The position numbers and the translations under genes were made by a program. Source: DAOTWP01 sp034435675 (GTDB lineage Bacteria; Chloroflexota; Anaerolineae; Aggregatilineales; Phototrophicaceae). From it: DNA of 64,000 bases. The stretch lies in assembly GCA_034435675.1 (NCBI GenBank), contig DAOTWP010000380.1, forward strand, positions 1 through 64,000. Direction: 5' to 3'. Positions 8,108 to 16,202 of this stretch are shown here, one piece after another. Numbering within the stretch: position 1 is the first letter of the stretch; every line of letters begins with the position of its first letter. The notes beneath the pieces are model-generated. The model searched no databases, had not been told where the DNA came from, and worked only from the letters and a program-made list of their open reading frames with translations.

Positions 8108-8822
8108 AGGCTTCTATCTGCTCTGGTGTAAGGGGCATTGCCGCTTTGTCTTTGCGCTGCTTGTTCAGATCCCGCAGGAAATCCTTCAGATTCGGATTAC
8201 TTTTAGGATTGGCGTGAACCACCGGAACGTCGGGGTTTTCAATTTCCAATCTCGCGCGTGGATCAACAAAAATGATCAGCGGGCTGACGTCAACATCCGG
8301 CGCAATTGGCACCAGGGCTGCCTTGACATGCGCGGCTGCTTTCTGGGCATCCTGCGTGGGGTTGCCGAGGCGGTCAAAGCGAAACAGACTGAGGAGCGTC
8401 CCGAACATGCTGCGGAAGGCTTTCCATTCGCTACCTTTAACACCATAATGACCATCCTGATAGCGCGTCACAATGGCAAAGACCCCCTGCGGGCAAACCA
8501 GGACGTGCCGGGCAGGGAAGTGGTGATAATGATACAGCACACTTTTGTTGCTCAAGCCCTTCAACCCTTCTTCGATTGCCTCTTCCGGGCGTGGTTGGCG
8601 CAGCCAGAGGTTAGTCATGCGCACCGAGAAGGCTGTGAACAGAAAGCCGAGGGGCAGTACAATGATCGGCAGAAAAAAGAGCAGCGCGGCAATTTCGTCA
8701 GATGGGCTGGGCGCGTTAATCAGGAAGAATGCGCCAATCAGCACACCCAGTGCCAGGAAAAAGAGATACTGAGAAATTCGCTTGTTGCGTTGTACGAGTC
8801 GCTCGTTGATTTCAATCCGCAT
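8085..8822 (-). CDS. Membrane protein with a NERD-like (nuclease-related) domain, catalytic motif degenerate
   Basis: 245 residues. Two membrane helices (about 19-37 and 44-66) precede a soluble region whose layout matches NERD domains: HVLVCPQGVFAIVTR, a GYG-type strand with W, a NPTQDAQ segment before a helix, and a final LIIFVDP strand. Active NERD domains normally have an Asp-X-Glu-X-Lys style motif at the second strand (IETK-like). Here the corresponding positions read IVTR, so nuclease activity is doubtful. It overlaps the downstream glycosyltransferase gene by 23 bases and likely shares its transcript. The family call is by eye and only moderately secure. Confidence 0.7.
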   Translation of the reverse strand: MRIEINERLVQRNKRISQYLFFLALGVLIGAFFLINAPSPSDEIAALLFFLPIIVLPLGFLFTAFSVRMTNLWLRQPRPEEAIEEGLKGLSNKSVLYHYHHFPARHVLVCPQGVFAIVTRYQDGHYGVKGSEWKAFRSMFGTLLSLFRFDRLGNPTQDAQKAAAHVKAALVPIAPDVDVSPLIIFVDPRARLEIENPDVPVVHANPKSNPNLKDFLRDLNKQRKDKAAMPLTPEQIEAFEDATLR

Positions 8823-8897
8823 GGTTCTCTGTCATTCTGGAACAGATGAGGGTTGGCTTTTGGCCAGACCCTCACGCTGTCCCTACTCAGGAATGGT

Positions 8898-10028
8898 CTA
8901 ATTGGGGGTAAAGTAGGAAATCAACCCTCCGCGATTGACTTCCGCGCAGATGTAATCGCCATAACGCTGTGTCGGCAGGATATACCAGCGTTCAGGCACG
9001 CCAAACGCCAAACCTACCATCGCCACATTGATGTAGTCGGTGGGCGGACGCAGGCAGTGCGTTACGGCGGCGGGAATTTCTCCAGCAATGGATTGTCCCT
9101 GATCGTTATAGATAACGATGTTGTACAGTGGTCCACGCTGAGTATAGCCGACTGGATTGCCGGGCGTGTAACCAGGCCAGATTTGGCTGCATTCCATGCC
9201 CACACCGCCACCGAGTGTCACGCCAACGTCCTCAGTGTCATACGACAGCAGACTGCAACCCGGATACTGACGCAGGACATTCAGCCGTGCCTGAGCGACA
9301 TCGCCGGGCGTTTGAATCAGCCGCCCATCCGCCGAGCGCGCGGCTTCGCTCGTCGAGCCGCCGCTGACAGGCGGCAGCAGCGCCCCCTGCTGCGTGCCAG
9401 GCAGCAGCGTGCCCGTAACCCCGGCAGTGATGCGCGCGATGCCGCCCATGTTGATGTTCACCGGCGCGGTGCCATCGCCCGGACCAAAGACCGTAGCATT
9501 GGTAAGAGTCGCCAGATCGAAGGTTGTGCCCGGTGTCCAACCCCAGTAGGTTAATACAGACGTGCCGGACCGGTCAGCGCGAAAACGGAAATCTACCGGC
9601 AGGTAGAAACCGATCCAGATGAACGCCTGATTGACGGATACGGCGGTGGGAAAGCTGTAGGTAAAGACGCCGCTGGTGTTGATGATCACCTGCTGGCGCG
9701 CGACCAGCACTGCATCAGACGGCGCTCCCCCGTTTGCATCCTGATAAATGACAATTTCGGATGTTGCCCCCTGCACCGGGGTATCAACATCCAGGCTGAC
9801 ACTGGTGATGCTTGCGGGGAGCTGCAAGCTGCGGGCATTCAGATCGAAGCCATTCAGGATTAGGGTCGGTTCACCGGAAATAAAGAAGGTGCGACTGGTA
9901 TTCCCGGAATTATTGGACAGCACACCGCTGGTTTGCTGCGTTTGCGCAGCCACAGGTAGCACGACACATGCCAGCAGCGTCACGACAAGAGCACGACCGA
10001 TGATTTTTAACATGCGCTTCACTTTCAC
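8898..10028 (-). CDS. Secreted beta-rich protein of unknown function
   Basis: Up to 376 residues. A hydrophobic signal peptide (about 10-29, ending VLPVAAQ) is followed by a beta-strand-rich module (about 35-205) that looks like a jelly-roll or choice-of-anchor domain, with regular Thr/Ser/Val alternation. A C-terminal part (about 235-376) contains at least four Cys, which may form disulphides. Three in-frame starts are possible (GTG 10028, GTG 10022, ATG 10013); no Shine-Dalgarno sequence decides between them. I do not recognise the family. It is transcribed away from yajC, with about 170 bases between, and ends 75 bases before the NERD-like gene on the same strand. Confidence 0.78.
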   Translation of the reverse strand: MKVKRMLKIIGRALVVTLLACVVLPVAAQTQQTSGVLSNNSGNTSRTFFISGEPTLILNGFDLNARSLQLPASITSVSLDVDTPVQGATSEIVIYQDANGGAPSDAVLVARQQVIINTSGVFTYSFPTAVSVNQAFIWIGFYLPVDFRFRADRSGTSVLTYWGWTPGTTFDLATLTNATVFGPGDGTAPVNINMGGIARITAGVTGTLLPGTQQGALLPPVSGGSTSEAARSADGRLIQTPGDVAQARLNVLRQYPGCSLLSYDTEDVGVTLGGGVGMECSQIWPGYTPGNPVGYTQRGPLYNIVIYNDQGQSIAGEIPAAVTHCLRPPTDYINVAMVGLAFGVPERWYILPTQRYGDYICAEVNRGGLISYFTPN

Positions 10029-10124
10029 TTGTCTTTAGTGCCCGCTATTTTAGGAACTCCTGCGCCGATGGTCAAGCAGTTTCCTGAGAAGCCTGCCAGT
10101 TGCATGCTTTTGGAACTCCCACCG

Positions 10125-10152
10125 TTGTCACCTTTTCCGATAGCGCTATAAT
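10125..10152 (+). promoter_or_regulatory. Putative sigma-70 type promoter of yajC (TTGTCA-N16-TATAAT)
   Basis: A -35 element TTGTCA (10125-10130) and a perfect -10 TATAAT (10147-10152) are separated by 16 bases. A second possible -10, TATACT at 10169-10174, lies closer to the gene. Together they place a start site 30-45 bases before the yajC GTG. Confidence 0.55.
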
Positions 10153-10200
10153 TCGTCGAGTTTGCGCCTATACTGGTAAAACAACTCAGTGGAGCCTGTG

Positions 10201-10518
10201 GTGGACAATACGTTTTTCTTCTTGATGCTCTTACTGCTGGCAATGTCGGCTTACTATTCCTTTGTCGTTTTCCCCAGACAGCGCGAGTATCGCAAGAAAC
10301 AGCGTTCAATCAGCGAACTGCGTATTGGCGATGAGGCTGTAACCTTTGGGGGAATCATCGGCACGGTCGTTGAACTTGACGCAGAACAGGGGGTTGCCCA
10401 AATCGAAATTGCTCCTGGTGTCGTTATCCGCCTGCTCATTGCGGCGCTGATGCAGAAATTCGAACCGCAGGAACTTGCCTTACTGCAAATGTCCACAGAG
10501 GAGAAAGAAGCACCATAA
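10201..10518 (+). CDS. yajC: Preprotein translocase subunit YajC
   Basis: About 105 residues. One N-terminal membrane helix (FFFLMLLLLAMSAYYSF) is followed by a basic stretch (RQREYRKKQRS) and the YajC core, with DEAVTFGGIIGTVVELD and VAQIEIAPGVVIRL. YajC binds SecDF and the SecYEG channel at the inner membrane. The longest frame begins at GTG 10189, but GGAG at 10191-10194 sits six bases before GTG 10201, which I prefer. The secD and secF genes follow on the same strand, the usual order. A gap of about 210 bases to secD may hold a separate promoter or processing site. Confidence 0.93.
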   Translation: MDNTFFFLMLLLLAMSAYYSFVVFPRQREYRKKQRSISELRIGDEAVTFGGIIGTVVELDAEQGVAQIEIAPGVVIRLLIAALMQKFEPQELALLQMSTEEKEAP

Positions 10519-10725
10519 ATTCCGCAAAGCTGTGTCACCAGAAGAAAGCGCCTGCGGCAGGCATTTATCACACGCGCTATGCCCGTTCAGGGACGCCAGC
10601 AGCACTACCGATGGTCCTGCTCCTGGTAAGCAGTTTGGAATTCTTCGCGCTGTTTTGCATCGACATACACGCACGGTCATTGCACCGCCATTGCACTGCT
10701 GCGCTGCATATGAAAGGATTAAATA

Positions 10726-12180
10726 ATGACAGGACATTTTCGCTGGTTAGCGCTGATTCTCCTGCTGACAGCGTTTTGCATCTGGGTAAGCCTGCCTGGC
10801 ACAAATGGTTTTGCACTGGATCTGGATAGTAATGGTGAGCCGGACTTCACCATTAACCAGCCATTGGGACTCGATCTCGTGGGTGGGCTGCGTGTGCTGC
10901 TTCAGGCTGATGCTCCGGCAGGGTCTTTCAGCATCCAGAATTTGCAGGAGACCGCGAATAGCGTAGGACGACGTGTGAATGCCCTGGGACTTTCAGAAGC
11001 CACCATACAGATTCAGGGTGCTGATCGTATTCTGGTGGAAATTCCTGGTATCAGTGATCCTCAGGTTGCGATTGATACGATCCGCCAGACAGCGCTGCTG
11101 GAATTTGTTGACTTCGGTGGACTGGACTCATTCCAGATTAGCCAGCTAGTTGATCAGCGTATTGCCACATATCCACCTACGGTGAATCCCTGCATTGCCG
11201 GTGGGGGAGAAACTGCCAGCGGTGAACAGATTGCCACCCGCGAGGGTGAAATGAACCCGATCACCAATCGTCCATTTCAGACTATCTTGACCGGAGCATG
11301 CTTAAGCGGCGCTCAGGCGGCATATGGCCCAACCCGGCAGGGGGGTGCCAGCGAATGGTTCATCGAGTTTGCCGTAAAACCGGAAGCCGCAGGGATTTTT
11401 GGGGCGTTCACTGAACAGCGTGCCAGCGAAGGCGCATCCATGGCGATTGTGCTGGACGGCGTTGTGCTGTCTGCGCCGAGCATTAATTCGCGCCTTGACA
11501 CGGGCGGCATCATCAGCGGCAGTTTTGACCGCGACTCCGCGACCCAGCTTGCTTTGCAGCTTCAGTCCGGTGCGCTGCCGATTCCGCTGCGCGTTGAAAG
11601 CGCAGAACAGGTAGGGGCAACACTCGGACAGGAATCGGTTGCGCTGAGCATTCGGGCGGGGATTATCGGGGTGATCGTGGTATTCACGTTCATGGTGACT
11701 TATTACCGTGTTCCCGGTATCTCGGCAGCGTTAGCGCTAGGTGTGTTCATCGTACTCAATCTTGCGGTCTTCAAGCTCGTTCCGGTTACGCTGACTTTGC
11801 CTGCTATTACGGGGTTTCTGATTTCGATTGGTACTGCCGTTGACGGCAATATCCTCATTTTCGAGCGTATCAAAGAAGAACTGCGAGCAGGGAATACGCT
11901 GGAATCTGCCCTGGTCAACGGCTTTGATCGCGCATGGAGTTCGATTCGTGACTCCAACACGTCAACCATTATCATCTGCATTATCCTGTTCTTTTTCGGG
12001 CAAACGCCGGGCGCCAGCATTGTCAGCGGTTTCGCTATTACGCTGGCACTGGGGTTGATTTTGAACCTGTTTACGGCGGTGATTGTGACGCGGACTTTTC
12101 TGCATGTGATTGTTTTTGCGACACAACGCACACTGACGCAGCGCAGGTGGCTGTTGGGCGTCCAGAGTAAAAGGGGCTAA
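10726..12180 (+). CDS. secD: Protein translocase subunit SecD
   Basis: 484 residues. An N-terminal membrane helix is followed by the large outer P1 domain beginning near LGLDLVGGLRVLLQ, the D1 motif of SecD. The six-helix RND-type membrane bundle fills the C-terminal 180 residues. DGVVLSAPSIN and the helix GFAITLALGLILNLFTAVIV are family signatures. SecD with SecF uses the proton or sodium gradient to help pull proteins across the membrane. GAAAGGA stands before the ATG. The stop lies 4 bases before the secF ATG, so the two are translated from one message. Length is in the usual range for a SecD encoded apart from SecF. Confidence 0.96.
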   Translation: MTGHFRWLALILLLTAFCIWVSLPGTNGFALDLDSNGEPDFTINQPLGLDLVGGLRVLLQADAPAGSFSIQNLQETANSVGRRVNALGLSEATIQIQGADRILVEIPGISDPQVAIDTIRQTALLEFVDFGGLDSFQISQLVDQRIATYPPTVNPCIAGGGETASGEQIATREGEMNPITNRPFQTILTGACLSGAQAAYGPTRQGGASEWFIEFAVKPEAAGIFGAFTEQRASEGASMAIVLDGVVLSAPSINSRLDTGGIISGSFDRDSATQLALQLQSGALPIPLRVESAEQVGATLGQESVALSIRAGIIGVIVVFTFMVTYYRVPGISAALALGVFIVLNLAVFKLVPVTLTLPAITGFLISIGTAVDGNILIFERIKEELRAGNTLESALVNGFDRAWSSIRDSNTSTIIICIILFFFGQTPGASIVSGFAITLALGLILNLFTAVIVTRTFLHVIVFATQRTLTQRRWLLGVQSKRG

Positions 12181-12184
12181 CATC

Positions 12185-13219
12185 ATGTTTGATCTGGTAC
12201 AACGCCGTCGCTGGTTCTTTGTGATTTCTGGTTTGATTATTATGCCTGGCTTGCTGGTGATGCTTTATTCAGTGGCAACAACAGGAATGCTGTTCCGTCT
12301 GGGGATTGATTTTGTCGGCGGCAGCATTTACGCGCTGGAGTTTGCCGATGAAGGCGCGACGGAATCCGGCATTCGCGGGGTTTTTGCGTCTTTGGGTGAT
12401 CCCAACGTGATTATCCAGCAGTTAGGGACGCCCACGACACAGGCAGAAGCAGGCTATGGTCACTATTTTAGCCTGTTTCCGGATCTGCTGGCGCTGCGCA
12501 GTCGCGGTGTGTCGCGCTGGTCAGTGCGGACGGCAATTCAGGATGACGCTACGCGCGAGGCAGTGTTTAGCGCGCTGGAAACACAGATTGCGCCGCTGAA
12601 TCGCGCGAATCTGAGTTTTGAGCAGGTGTCGGCGACAGTTGGGCAGGAAGTTACCCGATCTGCATTCTTCGCGACATTGGCTGCTGCCGCTGTCATCACA
12701 GGCTTTATTGTGGTGGCGTTTCGGCAAGTGCCAAATGCCTTACGCTATGGGGTCTGCGCGGTTGTTGCCATGATTCACGACGTGCTGGTGGTGATGGGCG
12801 TCATGTCGCTGGCTGGGCTGCTGTTGGGCTGGGAGGTTGATGCGCTGTTCCTGACCGCGCTGCTGACCATCGTCGGGTTTTCCATTCAGGACACGATTGT
12901 GGTATTTGACCGCATTCGTGAGAATATCCCCAGGCATCTTGGCGAACCTTACGAAACAATCGTGAATCGCAGCATTTGGGAAACCATTCACCGTTCGCTG
13001 GCAACGCAGCTCAACGCTTTCTTCATCATGGCGGCGATCTTGCTGTTCGGCGGTGATACGATCAAGCAGTTCATTGGGATTCTGTTCATTGGGCTGCTTT
13101 CCGGTACGTATTCGTCTATCTTTACGGCGGTGCCGCTGCTTGTCGCCTGGGAAAAGGGCGAGATTCCTTTTCTGAAAGGTAGCCATCCAGCGCTGGAGAC
13201 CTCATCTGAGGTGGGATAA
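12185..13219 (+). CDS. secF: Protein translocase subunit SecF
   Basis: 344 residues. Membrane helix 1 is followed by the periplasmic P4 domain starting with GIDFVGGSIYALEF, the SecF counterpart of the SecD D1 motif. Five further helices follow, including one with SIQDTIVVFDRIRENIPR, the conserved cytoplasmic loop motif of the SecD/SecF family. It pairs with SecD in the same operon, four bases downstream. A zinc-type dehydrogenase gene starts seven bases after the secF stop and may be read from the same transcript. Confidence 0.96.
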   Translation: MFDLVQRRRWFFVISGLIIMPGLLVMLYSVATTGMLFRLGIDFVGGSIYALEFADEGATESGIRGVFASLGDPNVIIQQLGTPTTQAEAGYGHYFSLFPDLLALRSRGVSRWSVRTAIQDDATREAVFSALETQIAPLNRANLSFEQVSATVGQEVTRSAFFATLAAAAVITGFIVVAFRQVPNALRYGVCAVVAMIHDVLVVMGVMSLAGLLLGWEVDALFLTALLTIVGFSIQDTIVVFDRIRENIPRHLGEPYETIVNRSIWETIHRSLATQLNAFFIMAAILLFGGDTIKQFIGILFIGLLSGTYSSIFTAVPLLVAWEKGEIPFLKGSHPALETSSEVG

Positions 13220-13225
13220 AGTACC

Positions 13226-14191
13226 ATGCGGGCGATCATCTTTGACAGTGCGCTGCATCTGGAAAGCGAGTACCCGGTTCCTCAACCGCGGGGCGATGAA
13301 GTGCTGTTAAAGATGCGCCTGGCTGGTATTTGCAATACTGATCTGGAAATCACTAAGGGGTACATGAGATTCTCAGGTGTACCCGGTCATGAATTTGTTG
13401 CCGAGGTGGTGCAGGGTCCAGCGGACTGGCTGGGGCAGCGTGTAGTTGGCGAAATCAATGTTGCCGATGGCACATGTGATTTTTGCCTGCACGACATTCC
13501 CAGCCAGTGTCGTAACCGTGTAACGGTTGGCATTGACCGGCACCCTGGTGCGTTCGCGGATTATCTTGCCCTGACGGCGCGCAACCTGCACCGCGTACCC
13601 GATGCGGTCAGCGATGAGGAGGCGGTGTTCGTGGAACCACTCGCTGCTGCCTTGCAAGTGCTGGAAGCCGTGCACATTTCGCCGCGTGATCGTGTGGTCG
13701 TGGTGGGGGCAGGCAAGCTAGGGCTGCTGGTGGCGCAGATCCTCAAACTGATCGGCGCTGATCTAACGGTGGTTGTGCGCCGCGAGAAGCAGGCAGCCCT
13801 GCTGCGACGCTGGGGCATTGCTGCCGCCGCACTTGAAGAACTGTCATTGAATCGCGCTGATGTGGTTGTGGACTGCACCGGGCAGGCAGATGGATTCGCG
13901 GCGGCGCTCAATCTTGTGCGCTCCCGCGGAACGATTGTGCTCAAAAGCACCTACGTCGGGCTGCCTACAATGGATATGACCCGGATTGCTGTAGACGAAA
14001 TCCGGGTGATTGGCAGTCGCTGCGGTCCGTTTGATGCGGCGCTGCGACTGCTGAAAAATCATCTGGTGGATGTCAGCCGACTGATTGAGGGGCGCTACGA
14101 CATCACCCAGGCGCTGCGTGCAGTGGAACACGCCGCAGAAAAAGGCGCGCTGAAGATTCTATTGACCTTCTCTGACCAGGGTAGCGCTTAA
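13226..14191 (+). CDS. Zinc-type medium-chain dehydrogenase (threonine/alcohol dehydrogenase-like)
   Basis: 321 residues. The GroES-like N-terminal domain shows the catalytic zinc ligands in GICNTDLE (Cys), PGHEF (His-Glu) and FVEPLAAAL (Glu). The NAD(P)-binding Rossmann domain has VVVVGAGKLGLLVAQ at about residues 152-166. The structural zinc lobe is reduced: only CDFC and one further Cys (SQC) are visible instead of the usual four. The natural substrate is unknown; a sugar, polyol or amino-acid hydroxyl is typical. The gene starts seven bases after secF and its stop shares bases with the stop of the convergent kinase gene, a very tight arrangement. A link with protein export is not implied. 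Confidence 0.88.
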   Translation: MRAIIFDSALHLESEYPVPQPRGDEVLLKMRLAGICNTDLEITKGYMRFSGVPGHEFVAEVVQGPADWLGQRVVGEINVADGTCDFCLHDIPSQCRNRVTVGIDRHPGAFADYLALTARNLHRVPDAVSDEEAVFVEPLAAALQVLEAVHISPRDRVVVVGAGKLGLLVAQILKLIGADLTVVVRREKQAALLRRWGIAAAALEELSLNRADVVVDCTGQADGFAAALNLVRSRGTIVLKSTYVGLPTMDMTRIAVDEIRVIGSRCGPFDAALRLLKNHLVDVSRLIEGRYDITQALRAVEHAAEKGALKILLTFSDQGSA

Positions 14192-15408
14192 ACTTGCAGC
14201 GGCAGGGTGAAGAAGAACGTTGACCCCGATCCCTGTTCACTTTCCACCCAGATATCCCCGCCGTGCGCCTCGATAATCTGCTTGGCGATTGCCAGTCCCA
14301 GCCCTGTGCCCTGTGTTGATTTGGCGGTATCGCTGATGCGATAGAACTTCTGGAACATATGCTTCATATGCTCAGCTGAGATGCCGTAGCCGGTGTCTGC
14401 AACAGAAACCTGCGCCATGGGTGGGTCAGGTTTTTCGGTGCGGCGTACATCAACATGCACCTGTCCACTCTGGACATTGTATTTGATTGCATTTGTGAGC
14501 ATATTCAGCAGCACCTGCTTCACCTTGCCACGATCCGCATTGACGACGTAACGCTCACCACCAACACCGATCGTTACATTCTTTTCGTTTGCCTGTGGTG
14601 CGACAACTTCGATGCTTTCATAGATCAGCTTTTCCAGATTGAATGCATCCATCTCTAACCGCGCCCGACCGGATTCTAACCGGGCAAGATCAAGGAACTC
14701 GGTGGTCATGCGAATCAAGCGCTCAGTTTCCGACTGCATCATCTCAATAATGTCGTCGTGGCGGTCCTGAGGCAAGTCTGGGCGCCGCAGCAGCACGGTA
14801 CTGGCTTTGAGCGAGGCAAGCGGTTGGCGCAGTTCGTGAACCATTTCCGCAATAAAGTCGCTTTGTTGGAACAGGCGCGCATTTTCTATAGCAATCGCTG
14901 CCTGCCCTGCGAGTGTGGTCAGTGTTTCGATATCTTCTTCGGTAAAAGGTTGATTATTGTGCTTGTTGACGGCTTGCAGCACCCCGATCACTTTGCGGTG
15001 GGTGCGCAGCGGAACACCCAGCAGATTGCGCGTGCGGAACTCAATAGTTTCATCCACTTTCTTATTGTGGATCGGTTCCAGATCAACATCATTGATCACA
15101 CGTGGTTCCCCATGCGTGGCAATCCATCCGGCAATGCTGCCTTCCATCGGAACAATAATCTTCTCCATCTGGTGAAGATTCATGTTGGTGGAAATCTCAA
15201 ACCGCAGTTCACCTGTGGCGTTATCAATCAGCAGAATGGATGCCGCCTCTGTGGTACACAACTCAGTCGCCGCCGAGATAATCTTGCGCAGCAGCGAATT
15301 GAGATCCAGCGTCGAGTTGAGCTGCTGGCTAATCTCCATAATGCGCTGGTAACGTTCTTTAAAGTCCAGCGGTGTTGCGGTGCTGGTGGCAACGTTTTCG
15401 GTACTCAA
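14188..15408 (-). CDS. GAF-domain sensor histidine kinase
   Basis: 406 residues and soluble: no membrane helix is seen. A short helix leads to a GAF domain (about 30-185). The HisKA dimerisation helix follows, with the phospho-acceptor His in MVHELRQPLASLKAS, and then a HATPase domain with MLTNAIKYN (N box), VADTGYGIS (G1) and GTGLGLAIAKQI (G2). It probably senses a small cytoplasmic ligand or redox cue through GAF and passes phosphate to a response regulator. Its ATG overlaps the stop of the upstream Sir2 gene by four bases. The REC-ATPase fusion upstream of Sir2 is a possible partner, by context only. Confidence 0.92.
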   Translation of the reverse strand: MSTENVATSTATPLDFKERYQRIMEISQQLNSTLDLNSLLRKIISAATELCTTEAASILLIDNATGELRFEISTNMNLHQMEKIIVPMEGSIAGWIATHGEPRVINDVDLEPIHNKKVDETIEFRTRNLLGVPLRTHRKVIGVLQAVNKHNNQPFTEEDIETLTTLAGQAAIAIENARLFQQSDFIAEMVHELRQPLASLKASTVLLRRPDLPQDRHDDIIEMMQSETERLIRMTTEFLDLARLESGRARLEMDAFNLEKLIYESIEVVAPQANEKNVTIGVGGERYVVNADRGKVKQVLLNMLTNAIKYNVQSGQVHVDVRRTEKPDPPMAQVSVADTGYGISAEHMKHMFQKFYRISDTAKSTQGTGLGLAIAKQIIEAHGGDIWVESEQGSGSTFFFTLPLQV

Positions 15409-16172
15409 TGCTGTACCTCCAGTAGTTTTACGATTTCCGGCAGTGCTTCTGCCGCATCCGCATGAATGACTACGTGAGCAAGGCTGTCAACAGGCGTAGG
15501 CTGCATATTGACGACAATTAGTTTTGCCCCATTGCGCCCTGCCAGCGCCGGCAGTTCACTCGCCGGGGCAACTTCTAGTGATGACCCGATAATGAGCATC
15601 ACATCTGCTTTGCGCGAAGCCTCTTTTGCGCCGAGCAGTTCTCGAATCGGGAGTTGTTCGCCGAACAAAATCACATTCGGCTTGATGACGCCACCGCAGC
15701 GTGGGCAGTAGGGCACTTCGCCGTCATCCAGAAATTTGTTCAGCAGCGTCTCGCCATCATAGACGGTGAAGCAGTGGATACACGTCGCTTCACGCAAATG
15801 CCCATGCAGTTCATAGACCTGCGTGCTGCCAGCGCGGGTATGCAGCATATCAATATTCTGTGTAATGATCGTGTTGACCAGTCCATGGTTCTGCATTTGG
15901 ACCAACGCATAATGAGCCACATTGGGCTGAGCCTGGATCGTCAGCTTTGCCAGGGGATGAATCCACTTATAGAACGCTTCGGGGTTTTGTCGAAAGCCAT
16001 AGATACTCGCGACCTTCATCGGATCCAGATTTTCCCACATCCCTGACTTTGGGCTGCGGAAATCGGGAATTCCGGACGGCGTGCTAATTCCCGCGCCTGT
16101 AAAAGCCACGCCAGCCCGCGCCCTGCCAATGATATTTGCAGCTTCGATGATAAGATTTCGTAGATTTGTCAT
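15405..16172 (-). CDS. cobB: NAD-dependent protein deacylase, Sir2 family
   Basis: 255 residues. NAD-binding and catalytic motifs are complete: GAGISTPSGIPDFR near the N terminus, TQNIDMLH, the catalytic His in ELHGHL, two zinc Cys pairs (CIHC and CPRC) and GSSLEVAPASELP. The enzyme removes acetyl or other acyl groups from lysines using NAD. It sits between the REC-ATPase fusion gene (30 bases upstream) and the GAF kinase, whose start it overlaps by four bases, so the three probably form one operon. Confidence 0.95.
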   Translation of the reverse strand: MTNLRNLIIEAANIIGRARAGVAFTGAGISTPSGIPDFRSPKSGMWENLDPMKVASIYGFRQNPEAFYKWIHPLAKLTIQAQPNVAHYALVQMQNHGLVNTIITQNIDMLHTRAGSTQVYELHGHLREATCIHCFTVYDGETLLNKFLDDGEVPYCPRCGGVIKPNVILFGEQLPIRELLGAKEASRKADVMLIIGSSLEVAPASELPALAGRNGAKLIVVNMQPTPVDSLAHVVIHADAAEALPEIVKLLEVQH

Positions 16173-16202
16173 AGTTCAAATAAACAGGTCTTATGGAGAG
16201 GG

